Shown: positions 12,684 to 21,718, numbered from the stretch's first letter. The stretch: 23,680 nt of DNA from DATFJC01 sp035269445 (GCA_035269445.1 DATFJC010000037.1:1-23680); one strand, 5' to 3'. Notes: generated by a model from the letters alone, not told the origin. Program-made: numbers and translations.

Positions 12684-15446
12684 ATGTCAATTCTGCAAAA
12701 AATAACTAAAATCTTTGGAGATCCCAATGAAAAAGAATTAGAAAAACTTCAGCCCCAGGTTGAAGCTATTAATGCTTTGGAAGAAAAATATAAAAAACTA
12801 ACCCAAAGGGAAATAAAAGAAAGAAGTGGGGATTTAAGAAAAAAAATTCAATCTGGTAAAAAAACAAAAGACGAAGTTTTGCCTCAAGCTTTTGCCCTAG
12901 CAAGAGAGGCCTCTAAAAGAACCCTTAATCAAAGGCATTATGATGTCCAGCTAATGGGAGGGATTGTTTTACATCAGGGCAAAATTGCTGAAATGAAAAC
13001 AGGTGAGGGTAAGACCTTAACTTCTACTGCTCCAATTTTTTTAAATGCCTTAGAAGGTAAAGGGGTCCACGTAATAACAGTGAATGATTATTTAGCAAAA
13101 AGAGATACGGTTTGGATGGGGCAAATTTATCAAGCCCTTGGCATTAGTATTTCTTGTATTGTTCAAAATAAGGCTTTTATTTATGATCCAGAATATGTAG
13201 ATAATGTAAGGGATAAAGACAAGGAAGAAATTGATAAAAAAAGAGATGAGTTAGGTAATTTTAAAGTAGAGGAGGCTTATCTTAGGCCAATTTCAAGAAA
13301 GCAGGCTTATCAAGCTGATATTACCTATGGCACTAATAATCAATTTGGTTTTGATTATTTAAGAGATAATTTAGTTTATTCCAAGGAGCAAAGAGTACAA
13401 AGAGGACACAGTTTTGCTATTATTGATGAAATTGATAGTATTTTGATTGATGAGGCAAGGACACCGCTTATCATTTCATCGCCAGCCCAAAAGTCAGATG
13501 AGCTTTATTATAAGCTTGCCCATTTAGTTAAAACCCTATCTCCAGAAAAAGATTATATAGTAGATGAGAAAACAAGATCTGTTAGTTTAACTGAAAAAGG
13601 TTCTGATAAATTAGCTAATGCCTTGGGAGAAGATCCTTGGCAAAAAAATAATATTGAATTGGTTCATCACATTGAAGCAGCTCTAAAAGCTAAGGCTCTT
13701 TTTCAAAAAGACAGAGATTATATTGTTAAGGCTGGTGAGGTTGTAATTGTGGACAAGTTTACAGGTCGATTAATGCCAGGTAGAAGATATAGTGAAGGGG
13801 TTCACCAAGCTATTGAAGCCAAGGAAAACGTTGATATTAAAAAAGAATCTAGAACAATGGCAACAATTAGTTTTCAAAATTATTTTAGATTTTATGATAA
13901 ATTATCAGGTATGACAGGTACTGCTGCCACTGAAGCAGAAGAGTTCCATAAAATTTATGACTTAGAAGTAGTAATTGTTCCTACTAACAGGCCATTGGTT
14001 AGAAAAAAATTATCAGATAAGGTTTATAGAACAGAAAAGGCAAAATATAGAGCTATAGTTGAAGATGTTAAAAAAAGACATAAAAAAGGCCAACCTATCT
14101 TAATTGGTACAGGTGGTTTTTCAGTAGGAGAAAAAACAGTTGGCGCTATAGAAAAAAACAGAATTATAAAAGAAATGCTTAGTAGGGCTGGCTTAACTTG
14201 TAAGGTTTTAGATGCTACTAATCATGAAAAAGAAGGCCAAATTATTGCTCAGGCTGGTAAGCTAGGAGCAATAACTGTAGCAACTAATATGGCGGGTAGG
14301 GGGGTTGATATTGTGCTTGGAGGTAATCCACCTGAAAAAAAAGAACAAGAAAAAGTTAAAAATTTAGGTGGTCTTCATGTAATAGGAACAGAAAGGCACG
14401 AAGCTAGAAGAATAGACAATCAATTAAGGGGGCGCTCAGGCAGACAAGGTGATCCCGGCTCTTCTCAATTTTTTGTTTCATTAGAAGATGATTTAATGAA
14501 AATATTTGGTGGTTCTAGGGTTTCTTCTATTATGAAAACCTTAAATATTCCTGAAGATCAACCAATTGAAAGTAAAATAGTTTCTAATTCTATTGCTTCA
14601 GCTCAAAAAAAAGTAGAAGGTTATAATTTTGATACAAGAAAACACTTATTAGAATATGATAATGTTTTAAATAAACATCGAGAAGCAATTTATAGTAAAA
14701 GAAGAAAGGTTTTAGATATGAGCGAAAAAGAGGTTCAGCAAGAGATTCTTAAAATAATTGGAAAAGAAATTGAGAATATAGTTAATTCTCATATTAAATC
14801 TCAAGAGTTTGGTGGAGTTAATTCAAAAGAGCTTATTGAAACAATGGAAAATTTATTGCCTCTTTCTGATGATATAAAAAAAGAAATAAAAGTAATTCTA
14901 CAAAAAAAAGAAAATTTAGTAAATATAAGAAAAAAGATCATTAATTTTTTAAAAGATTTTAGTAATGAAAAATTACTAGAATTAAAAGAGAAATTAAATG
15001 ATTCTGGTAAGGATCTGGATCTAGATAATAATAAAGTTTTTTCTTTGGTGATGAGAAGGCTAATTTTAAAAAGTATTGATAATTATTGGATTGATCATCT
15101 TCAGGTTATAGAAAACCTAAAAGGGGGTATAGGTTTAAGAGCTTATGGTCAAGAAGATCCCTTGGTAGAATATAAAAGAGAATCTTATAAAAAATTTAGT
15201 CAACTTTTAGATGCTGTTAATAAGCAAATTAGTTTTTCTGTTTTTAAGTTAGGGGTTGCAAAAGATGCTATTAAAAAACCAAAAAGAGAACTTAATATAA
15301 AGGGCTCTCAAAAAAGTTCTAGCTTAAAGGATAAGTCTGCGATAGGCCAGGTGGTTGATAATAAAAAAAGGATAGGTAGAAACGATCCTTGTCCTTGTGG
15401 CTCTGGCAAAAAATACAAGAAATGTTGTTATCCAAAGTATGAATAA
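12684..15446 (+). CDS. secA: Preprotein translocase ATPase SecA
   Basis: The motor that pushes unfolded proteins through SecYEG. The 920 aa protein has all SecA parts: MKTGEGKT Walker A (104-111), DEIDSILIDEARTPLIIS with the Walker B acids D248/E249, SGMTGTA, the second motor half with ATNMAGRGVDI (usually GRGTDI), TERHEARRIDNQLRGRSGRQGDPGSS split across 20-residue limits, helical scaffold and wing, and the C-terminal zinc motif CPCGSGKKYKKCC. Between residues 164 and 207 there is an insertion of about 40 residues, before ADITYGTNNQFGFDYLRDN, that enterobacterial SecA lacks. No Shine-Dalgarno is present, and the ATG lies five bases past a TATAAT. The secD gene follows after 105 bases that contain a separate promoter. 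Confidence 0.97.
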   Translation: MSILQKITKIFGDPNEKELEKLQPQVEAINALEEKYKKLTQREIKERSGDLRKKIQSGKKTKDEVLPQAFALAREASKRTLNQRHYDVQLMGGIVLHQGKIAEMKTGEGKTLTSTAPIFLNALEGKGVHVITVNDYLAKRDTVWMGQIYQALGISISCIVQNKAFIYDPEYVDNVRDKDKEEIDKKRDELGNFKVEEAYLRPISRKQAYQADITYGTNNQFGFDYLRDNLVYSKEQRVQRGHSFAIIDEIDSILIDEARTPLIISSPAQKSDELYYKLAHLVKTLSPEKDYIVDEKTRSVSLTEKGSDKLANALGEDPWQKNNIELVHHIEAALKAKALFQKDRDYIVKAGEVVIVDKFTGRLMPGRRYSEGVHQAIEAKENVDIKKESRTMATISFQNYFRFYDKLSGMTGTAATEAEEFHKIYDLEVVIVPTNRPLVRKKLSDKVYRTEKAKYRAIVEDVKKRHKKGQPILIGTGGFSVGEKTVGAIEKNRIIKEMLSRAGLTCKVLDATNHEKEGQIIAQAGKLGAITVATNMAGRGVDIVLGGNPPEKKEQEKVKNLGGLHVIGTERHEARRIDNQLRGRSGRQGDPGSSQFFVSLEDDLMKIFGGSRVSSIMKTLNIPEDQPIESKIVSNSIASAQKKVEGYNFDTRKHLLEYDNVLNKHREAIYSKRRKVLDMSEKEVQQEILKIIGKEIENIVNSHIKSQEFGGVNSKELIETMENLLPLSDDIKKEIKVILQKKENLVNIRKKIINFLKDFSNEKLLELKEKLNDSGKDLDLDNNKVFSLVMRRLILKSIDNYWIDHLQVIENLKGGIGLRAYGQEDPLVEYKRESYKKFSQLLDAVNKQISFSVFKLGVAKDAIKKPKRELNIKGSQKSSSLKDKSAIGQVVDNKKRIGRNDPCPCGSGKKYKKCCYPKYE

Positions 15447-15465
15447 ATTATTAAGAGATTGGTCC

Positions 15466-15493
15466 TTGATTAATTTTTTTAATTTGATACAAT
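15466..15493 (+). promoter_or_regulatory. Promoter upstream of secD
   Basis: TTGATT (15466-15471), a 16-base spacer and TACAAT (15488-15493), with the extended -10 TGa at 15485-15487. The start near 15500 leaves a leader of about 50 bases containing the hairpin at 15515-15534. Confidence 0.5.
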
Positions 15494-15514
15494 TAAAATA
15501 ATAATTAAAATTTG

Positions 15515-15534
15515 CGTTCCCCAGGGACGTTTTT
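15515..15534 (+). terminator. Hairpin plus T-run between secA and secD (terminator or attenuator)
   Basis: A short stem, CGTTCC (15515-15520) against GGACG (15525-15529) with one bulged T and a CCAG loop, is followed by TTTTT. It lies after the predicted secD start site, so it could end secA readthrough or act as an attenuator in the secD leader. Confidence 0.4.
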
Positions 15535-15551
15535 ATATCTAATAATTAATT

Positions 15552-17225
15552 ATGAAAGACAATAAATTTTGGACAACCTTTATAACAATTATCATTTTAG
15601 CAATTTTAGCATTACTTATTAATATACCTCAGGTTCCCTCTTGGGTACCAGGTCATAATTGGTTTTCTAAGCAAAAAATTCACCTTGGGCTTGATATGCA
15701 GGGCGGAACCCAACTTGTATATGATACTGATACTAGTGATATTCCTAATAAGAAAAAAGATACTGCAATACAAGGGGTTAGGGATGTTATAGAAAGGCGG
15801 GTTAATGTTTTTGGTGTTACAGAGCCAGACATTAGAACAGCCCAGTCAGGCGATGATAGACATATTATAGTTAGTCTTCCTGGTATAAAAGATACTAATG
15901 CTGCTATTGAAATGATTGGAGAAACGCCAATTTTAGAATTTAAAGAACAATCAGAAAGAAGTGGTTTAACAGATAAAGAAAAACAATCTATAGAAAAAAC
16001 AAATCAAGAAACTAAAGAAAAGGCTCAGCAAGTTTTAAAAGAAGCTCAAAAATCTAATGCAGATTTTTCTAAATTAGCTGAAAAGTACTCAGAAGATCCT
16101 GGCTCAAAAGATCAAGGTGGTGATTTAGGTTGGTTTAGTAAGGGAGAGATGGTGCCAGCTTTTGAAGAGCAGGCTTTTGAAGAATTAGAAATAGGCGAGA
16201 TAACTGATAAATTAATTCAAACCCCATTTGGTTATCATATTATTAAAAAGCTTGACGAAAGAATGGTAAATCAAGAAAATAATCAAGACTCTCAAGAAGG
16301 GGTTCAACCTTCTGAAGATGATGAAAAAATAAAACAAGTTAAAGCTAGTCATATTTTATTTTCAACCATTTCCGAAGCTCAAGTTCAACAATCTCCAAAA
16401 TGGAGCTATACTGGATTAACTGGAAAACAATTAAAGGATGCTTATATTTCTTTTGATTCTAGAAATAATCAACCCGAGGTTACACTGGAGTTTAATGATG
16501 AAGGGAAGAAATTATTTGGAGAAATTACTGAAAGAAATGTAGGGAAGCCAGTAGCAATATTTTTGGATGGTTCACCCCTTAGTGTGCCCAATGTTCAAGA
16601 GCCTATTAAAAGTGGCAAGGCGGTTATAACAGGCCAATTTACCATTAAAGAGGCGAAAGAATTGGCTCGTCGGCTTTCTGCTGGAGCTTTACCAGTGCCA
16701 ATAGAAATTATTAGTCAACAAAACATTGGCCCTAGCCTAGGAAAAGAATCAGTTCAAAAAAGTTTTATTGCCGGACTTTTGGCATTTTTAGTCATTGTTG
16801 CCTTTATGATACTTTTATATAAGGGTAAGGGAGTTGTAGCTTCTTTAGCCCTTTTAATTTACACCCTTTTGGTTTTAGCCTTATTCAAGCTAATCCCTGT
16901 TACCTTAACTTTGGCTGGTGTAGCTGGCTTTGTAGTGTCGCTAGGTATGGCGGTAGACGCTAATATACTAATTTTTGAAAGAATAAAAGATGAAAAAAGA
17001 TTAGGAAAATCAAGGGCTAACTCTTTGAGAGATGGCTTTCGACATGCTTGGAACGCAATTAGGGATGGAAATATTACCACCTTAATAGTTTGTTTTATTT
17101 TGTATCAATTTGGGGCTAGTTTAATTAAGGGTTTTGGTTTGACTCTTGGTATTGGGGTTCTTGTAAGTATGTTTAGTGCTATGGTAATAACTAAAACTTT
17201 TTTAAGATTAAGGATAAAAGAATAA
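15552..17225 (+). CDS. secD: SecD with an inserted parvulin-like domain
   Basis: Subunit of the SecDF motor, which pulls secreted proteins out on the far side of the membrane using the ion gradient. One membrane helix (8-27) is followed by LGLDMQGGTQLVY (45-57) and the P1 base (70-130, ending TPILEF). Normal SecD resumes at WSYTGLTGKQLK (284-295) with EFNDEGKKLF and QEPIKSGKAVITG, then five membrane helices from 405 on, including the functional aspartate D469 in VDANILIFERI. Residues 131-282 are an insertion resembling a parvulin prolyl isomerase: NADFSKLAEKYSEDPGS, GGDLGWFSKGEMVPAFEE and FGYHIIK with H229, with ASHILF (H267), normally the first strand, placed after it. It lies on the outer face. 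The secF gene starts six bases after the stop. Confidence 0.93.
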   Translation: MKDNKFWTTFITIIILAILALLINIPQVPSWVPGHNWFSKQKIHLGLDMQGGTQLVYDTDTSDIPNKKKDTAIQGVRDVIERRVNVFGVTEPDIRTAQSGDDRHIIVSLPGIKDTNAAIEMIGETPILEFKEQSERSGLTDKEKQSIEKTNQETKEKAQQVLKEAQKSNADFSKLAEKYSEDPGSKDQGGDLGWFSKGEMVPAFEEQAFEELEIGEITDKLIQTPFGYHIIKKLDERMVNQENNQDSQEGVQPSEDDEKIKQVKASHILFSTISEAQVQQSPKWSYTGLTGKQLKDAYISFDSRNNQPEVTLEFNDEGKKLFGEITERNVGKPVAIFLDGSPLSVPNVQEPIKSGKAVITGQFTIKEAKELARRLSAGALPVPIEIISQQNIGPSLGKESVQKSFIAGLLAFLVIVAFMILLYKGKGVVASLALLIYTLLVLALFKLIPVTLTLAGVAGFVVSLGMAVDANILIFERIKDEKRLGKSRANSLRDGFRHAWNAIRDGNITTLIVCFILYQFGASLIKGFGLTLGIGVLVSMFSAMVITKTFLRLRIKE

Positions 17226-17231
17226 AAACAT

Positions 17232-18134
17232 ATGTTTAATTTTGTAGAGAAAAGAAAAATATTTTTTACTATTTCAGGTGCCTTAATAATGGTTTCTATT
17301 ATAGCTCTAGCTTTATTTGGCTTGAACTTGGGGATTGATTTTACAGGAGGAACCATGATGCAGGTTAGTTTTTCTAAAAAAATTCCCAGCATTGAGGAAC
17401 TTGAAAGTCAATTATCTGGTTTAAAATTAAGTGATATTACAGTTCAAAAAAGCGGAGAAGATACTTTTATAATGCAATTTAAAAGCGAGACCGGAGCTGA
17501 GGTAAAAGAAGCTACTCATCAAGAAATAGTTAATAATTTAAATAATTTAGGAGAATTTGAAGAAGAAACCTATACTTCTATTGGCCCTGTAATTGGAAAG
17601 CAATTAACTCAAAAAGCTAAAATTTCTTTAATTTTAGCCCTTTTAGCTATTATTTTATATGTAGCCTGGGCTTTTAGAAAAGTGGCTAGATTTGCTGGCA
17701 AAAGAGAATCCTGGCGATATGGTTTAGGAGCCTTAGCAGCCCTTTTTCATGATGTAATTATTTTGCTAGGGTTTTTTGCTGTTTTTGGACACTTTGCTGG
17801 AGTAGAGGTAAATGTTGCTTTTGTAACCGCTCTTTTAACGGTTTTAGGTTATTCCGTAAATGATACAATTGTAATATATGATCGCATTAGAGAAAACATT
17901 GTTTTAGGGAAATTTAAAAATTTAGCTTCAGCTATTAATCATTCTTTAAATGAAACTATAATTAGGTCCTTAAATACTTCTTTAACAACACTTTTTGTAT
18001 TGCTCGTAATTTATCTTTTTGGCGGTGCTTCTATTCAAAGCTTTATTTTAGCAATGATGATTGGTATAGGCGTAGGAACCTATTCTTCTATTGCTATAGC
18101 TAGCCCCTTTCTTTTATTGAAAAGAGATAAATAA
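17232..18134 (+). CDS. secF: Protein translocase subunit SecF
   Basis: Partner of SecD in the SecDF complex of the cytoplasmic membrane. The 300 aa protein starts with a membrane helix (about 11-30), then LGIDFTGGTMMQV, the typical opening of SecF. A small outer domain (40-125) follows, and five membrane helices, among them SVNDTIVIYDRIREN near 210-224 with the conserved Asp of the fourth helix. It begins six bases after the secD stop, without Shine-Dalgarno, so the two subunits are made from one mRNA. It carries no inserted domain, unlike the adjacent SecD. Confidence 0.95.
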   Translation: MFNFVEKRKIFFTISGALIMVSIIALALFGLNLGIDFTGGTMMQVSFSKKIPSIEELESQLSGLKLSDITVQKSGEDTFIMQFKSETGAEVKEATHQEIVNNLNNLGEFEEETYTSIGPVIGKQLTQKAKISLILALLAIILYVAWAFRKVARFAGKRESWRYGLGALAALFHDVIILLGFFAVFGHFAGVEVNVAFVTALLTVLGYSVNDTIVIYDRIRENIVLGKFKNLASAINHSLNETIIRSLNTSLTTLFVLLVIYLFGGASIQSFILAMMIGIGVGTYSSIAIASPFLLLKRDK

Positions 18135-18164
18135 AGTTTTACTTTAAAATTATTTTAATAATTT

Positions 18165-19250
18165 ATGCGCGTAGCCTTAGTACATGATTTTTTAACTCAA
18201 TATGGGGGAGCTGAAAAAGTTCTTTCTGCCTTTTCTGAAATTTGGCCTAAAGCTCCTATATATACACTTTTTTACGATAAAAAAGAAATGAGAAAGGCTT
18301 TTTCTAATAAAGATATACGCGTTTCTCCAATTCAAAATCTTCCTTTTGCTAAAAAGAAATATCGTTGGTATTTACCGCTCATGCCTAGTGCTGTTGAGCG
18401 GTTTAATTTATCTCACTATGATTTAGTTATTTCTGATTCTTCGGCTTATAGTAAGGGGGTTATTACTAGGCCTAGCACAACGCATATTTCTTATATTCAT
18501 TCTCCGACTCGCTATTTATGGTCTGATACTTATACTTACCTTGAAAGTTTAAGCGGAGTTGAGCGTTTGGTTAAAAAATTTTTACCACCTATTTTAACTT
18601 TGCTTAGACAATGGGACGTATCTGCTGCTCAAAGACCTGATTATTTAATTTCTAATTCTAATTTTGTTTCAAAAAGAATCAAGAATTATTATTTTAGAGA
18701 ACCGGAAAAGGTTATTTATCCCCCAGTAGAAGCAAAAAATTTAAAAATTTCAAAGGAAATTGGTGATTATTTTTTAATAATTTCAAGATTTAGGCCTTAT
18801 AAAAGAGTTGATCTTGCTATTAAGGCTTTTAATAAATTAAAAATACCTTTAAAAGTAGTAGGCACTGGTAATGACAAGAACTTAAAAAAGATTGCTGGGC
18901 CTAATATTGAATTTTTAGGTTTTGTTTCAGAAGAGAAAAAAGCTGAGCTTTTGTCAAAGGCTAGGGCCTTTATCCATCCCCAAAAAGAAGACTTTGGTAT
19001 TACAGCAGTTGAATCAATGGCTTCTGGGCGACCAGTAATAGCTTATAAAAAAGGGGGTGCCTTAGATACTGTAGTAGAAGGTAAAACAGGTCTTTTCTTT
19101 AAAGAACAAACCTGTCAATGTTTAGTTAAAAAAGTAAAAGAATTTGAAAATATGAAATTTGATCCTGAAAAAATAAGAAAACATGCCCTGGGTTTTAGTA
19201 AAGAGTCTTTTAAAAAACAAATAAAAGAATTTGTAGAAAAACATGTTTAA
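18165..19250 (+). CDS. Family 4 glycosyltransferase
   Basis: A 361 aa GT-B fold retaining glycosyltransferase of the cytoplasmic face. The N-terminal half opens MRVALVHDFLTQYGGAEKV with the glycine-rich acceptor-side loop. HSPTRYLW (112-119) resembles the GT4 subgroup often annotated as mannosyltransferase in polysaccharide clusters. The C-terminal half has FLIISRFRPYKRVD (203-216) and the E-x7-E motif E275...E283 in EDFGITAVE, which holds the donor nucleotide sugar. Its last eight bases overlap the murJ start, so the pair is translationally coupled. The 30-base gap after secF has no clear promoter. Acceptor and sugar cannot be told from sequence. Context suggests a surface glycan or lipid-linked precursor. 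Confidence 0.85.
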   Translation: MRVALVHDFLTQYGGAEKVLSAFSEIWPKAPIYTLFYDKKEMRKAFSNKDIRVSPIQNLPFAKKKYRWYLPLMPSAVERFNLSHYDLVISDSSAYSKGVITRPSTTHISYIHSPTRYLWSDTYTYLESLSGVERLVKKFLPPILTLLRQWDVSAAQRPDYLISNSNFVSKRIKNYYFREPEKVIYPPVEAKNLKISKEIGDYFLIISRFRPYKRVDLAIKAFNKLKIPLKVVGTGNDKNLKKIAGPNIEFLGFVSEEKKAELLSKARAFIHPQKEDFGITAVESMASGRPVIAYKKGGALDTVVEGKTGLFFKEQTCQCLVKKVKEFENMKFDPEKIRKHALGFSKESFKKQIKEFVEKHV

Positions 19251-20856
19251 AAAAATTTTGAATCGAACCTTGAATCAAGCCAATACTATAAGTGGCGGAG
19301 CAATGATTATTGCTCTTTTTTCTATACTTAGTCGAGTAATTGGCCTTTTTAGGGATAGATTGCTTTCTAGCACATTTGGAGCAGGTGAGATTTTAGATAG
19401 TTATTATGCTGCCTTTAGGCTGCCTGATTTTGTTTTTCAAACTTTAATTTTAGGCGCCTTTTCTTCTGCTTTTATTCCAGTTTTTTTAAATATATATTCT
19501 AAAAACAAAGAAAAGGCTTGGTTGCTTACTAATAGAATTTTAAATTTATTATTAGCTATAGTTTTCTTTTTATCGGTTTTATTTTTCATTGTAGCTCCTT
19601 TTATAATACCCTATATTGTACCTGGTTTTTCTTTATCTGCTAAGGAATTAACTATTAAGTTTACTAGAATAATGATGATCGGGACAATATTTTTTACCTT
19701 AAGTAATGTGGTTGGGAGTGTTTTAAAATCCTTTCAAAGATTTTTAGTTTATAGTTTAGCCCCTATTTTATATAATATTGGAATTGTAATAGGGGTTTTA
19801 TTTTTAACAAAAACACCTTTAGGAATACTAGGTTTAGCCTGGGGAGTGGTTTTGGGGGCGGTGCTTCATTTTTTAATTCAATTGCCAATATTTTTAAAAA
19901 CAGGTTTTAAATGGAAACCTATTTTTAAATTTACCAAATCAATTAAAAGAATTATTTCTTTAATGGTTCCACGCTGTATAGGTTTGGCTGCCAATCAAAT
20001 GAATTTCATTGTAGTGACTTTTATGGCTTCTATTTTAACAATAGGGGCGGTGGCTGTTTATAATTTAGCTTTTAATTTAGTGCATATTCCTATTAGTTTG
20101 TTTGGTATTTCTTTGGCAGTAGCCATTTTTCCAATGCTTAGTCGTAGTTTTAGTTTAGGGGATATAAAAAGATTTTCTCATTATTTTTCTAAAACAGTCC
20201 GGGTAATAATTTTTATTACTGTGCCGGTTAGTGTTATTTTTATAGCTTTAAGAGCCCAAATTGTAAGAATTATTTTAGGGGCAGGTCTTTTTACTTGGGA
20301 AGATACTGTTTTAACTGCTACAATGCTTGGCTGGTTTTCTTTTTCTATAATAGCTCGTAGTTTAATTCCTATTTTTGCTAGAGGTTTTTATGCTTGCCAG
20401 AATACAAAAACGCCTGTTATTATCGCTGTTATTAGCTTTGTTTTAAATATTGTAGCCTGTATAATACTTGGCTTAACAATGGGGGTAGGGGGCTTGGCCT
20501 TGGCTTTTGCCATTGCTTCTATTGTAAATATTTTGCTTTTATATATTTACTTTAACAAAAAAATTGCCAAGCTTTATCACAAAGAAATAATTTACACCTT
20601 AGTGGTTTCTGGTATTATAACTGGAGTTATGATTATGTTTTTACAGGTTGTTAAAATGACAGTTGCTAATTTTGTTAATATGCAAACATTTTTAGGGGTA
20701 TTTTTGCAAGGTGCTTTAGCTGGATCACTTAGCCTTGCCTTTTATTTAGCTTTGGGATTGATTTTTAATATTAAAGAAGCTTATATTTTTTATAATATTA
20801 TTTTTAAAAAAATTAAAAAACTTATCAAACCTTTTAAGGTATGGCAAAAAAAATAG
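19243..20856 (+). CDS. murJ: Lipid II flippase MurJ
   Basis: Moves lipid-linked peptidoglycan precursor across the membrane. The 537 aa protein has about fourteen membrane helices and the MviN/MurJ opening: FSILSRVIGLFRDRLLSS (residues 26-43), FGAGEILDSYYAAFRLPDF and TLILGAFSSAFIPVF, where the first-helix arginines line the substrate cavity. RSLIPIFARGFYACQNTKTP near 370-390 is the usual mid-protein signature with the conserved RGFYA. The start overlaps the preceding glycosyltransferase by eight bases, and its end overlaps the next gene by 16, so all three are translated from one mRNA. The presence of MurJ implies a peptidoglycan wall, although no mur or ddl genes lie here. Confidence 0.92.
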   Translation: MFKKILNRTLNQANTISGGAMIIALFSILSRVIGLFRDRLLSSTFGAGEILDSYYAAFRLPDFVFQTLILGAFSSAFIPVFLNIYSKNKEKAWLLTNRILNLLLAIVFFLSVLFFIVAPFIIPYIVPGFSLSAKELTIKFTRIMMIGTIFFTLSNVVGSVLKSFQRFLVYSLAPILYNIGIVIGVLFLTKTPLGILGLAWGVVLGAVLHFLIQLPIFLKTGFKWKPIFKFTKSIKRIISLMVPRCIGLAANQMNFIVVTFMASILTIGAVAVYNLAFNLVHIPISLFGISLAVAIFPMLSRSFSLGDIKRFSHYFSKTVRVIIFITVPVSVIFIALRAQIVRIILGAGLFTWEDTVLTATMLGWFSFSIIARSLIPIFARGFYACQNTKTPVIIAVISFVLNIVACIILGLTMGVGGLALAFAIASIVNILLLYIYFNKKIAKLYHKEIIYTLVVSGIITGVMIMFLQVVKMTVANFVNMQTFLGVFLQGALAGSLSLAFYLALGLIFNIKEAYIFYNIIFKKIKKLIKPFKVWQKK

Positions 20857-21608
20857 TTTTAATATTTTTTTTATTTTTAGTTCTTTGTTTTAGTTTGGCT
20901 CAAGCTAGGGCCCTTACAAACATCCAAGACTTAAAAGTGGCTAGGGAAGTTGAGGTAACTTCCTTGGTTTTAGTGCCACCAGGCATTTTAGGTAAAAGAT
21001 ATTTTTATATAAACGGGGCTCAAATATATTCTTATTTTAAAGATTTCCCTGATTTAAGTGTGGGAGATAAGGTCAGGGTAAAAGGGGAAATTTCTTTAGC
21101 TCATAATGAAAAAAGGATAAAGATTAATTCTAAAAATGATATTAAGGTATTAGGTAAAGGTGATTTGTCACCTTTATTTTTTAATTTAAATGAAATCAAT
21201 GAAGCTTTAATAGGTTATTTTATAAAAACCAAGGGTCAGATAATAGAAATTACTGGTTCTAAAGTTTTTATAAGTGATGATAAAAAAGAGTTAATAGTTT
21301 ATTTAAAAAATTATGTTGATATTAATAAGGATTTGTTTTCAGCTGGAGATGAAATTTTAGTGCAGGGTGTATTAAGTCAATATAATGAAAGATTACAGCT
21401 TTTGCCAAGGTTTAAAAAAGATATGGAGATTACAAAGAAATATAAAAAACCCATTCAAGAGAATGGATTTAAAAATAAAAGTTTTTTAGAATTAAACAAC
21501 AAAAATTATTATCTTTGGAGCGTTTTAAGTTCTTATAAGATATATTTTATAATTTCTTCTTTATTATTATTCTTTATTTTAATATATCTTTTAAAATTTA
21601 AAAAATAG
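20841..21608 (+). CDS. Membrane-anchored protein with two OB-fold domains
   Basis: A 255 aa exported protein. Residues 1-24 are a signal peptide with a probable cleavage site after AQARA. Two OB-like five-strand units follow, about 32-108 (AREVEVTSLVL...GDKVRVKGEISL...DIKVLG) and 120-205 (GYFIKTKGQI...VFISDDKKELIVYL...GDEILVQGVLSQ). A hydrophobic helix at about 229-250 and a short KFKK tail anchor it facing out. OB folds of this kind bind oligonucleotides, sugars or proteins. Which one is bound here is unknown, and export argues against a role with chromosomal DNA. The gene overlaps murJ by 16 bases and ends convergent with the tRNA gene. Confidence 0.7.
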   Translation: MAKKIVLIFFLFLVLCFSLAQARALTNIQDLKVAREVEVTSLVLVPPGILGKRYFYINGAQIYSYFKDFPDLSVGDKVRVKGEISLAHNEKRIKINSKNDIKVLGKGDLSPLFFNLNEINEALIGYFIKTKGQIIEITGSKVFISDDKKELIVYLKNYVDINKDLFSAGDEILVQGVLSQYNERLQLLPRFKKDMEITKKYKKPIQENGFKNKSFLELNNKNYYLWSVLSSYKIYFIISSLLLFFILIYLLKFKK

Positions 21609-21617
21609 CCTATTTTT
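21601..21617. terminator. Weak A/T hairpin between the OB-fold gene and the tRNA
   Basis: AAAAATA (21601-21607) can pair with TATTTTT (21611-21617) around GCC, with T-runs usable on either strand. The stem has no G-C pair, so it would be a weak terminator for the convergent genes. Confidence 0.3.
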
Positions 21618-21626
21618 TATTAAAAG

Positions 21627-21710
21627 TGCCGGAGGTGGGACTTGAACCCACAAGGGATAAATCCCATGTGATTTTGAGTCACACGCGTTTGCCAATTTCG
21701 CCACTCCGGC
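21627..21710 (-). tRNA. tRNA-Leu (anticodon CAA)
   Basis: An 84-base class II tRNA on the minus strand. The acceptor stem GCCGGAG pairs with CTCCGGC, with discriminator A. The anticodon stem TGTGA/TCACA encloses the loop CTCAAAA, giving anticodon CAA for UUG codons. A long variable arm with stem GGGAT/ATCCC is typical of tRNA-Leu, and the T arm is GTGGG-TTCAAGT-CCCAC. The bases after the discriminator are CTT rather than CCA, so the CCA end must be added by a nucleotidyltransferase. Confidence 0.95.
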
Positions 21711-21718
21711 TTGTCTTT

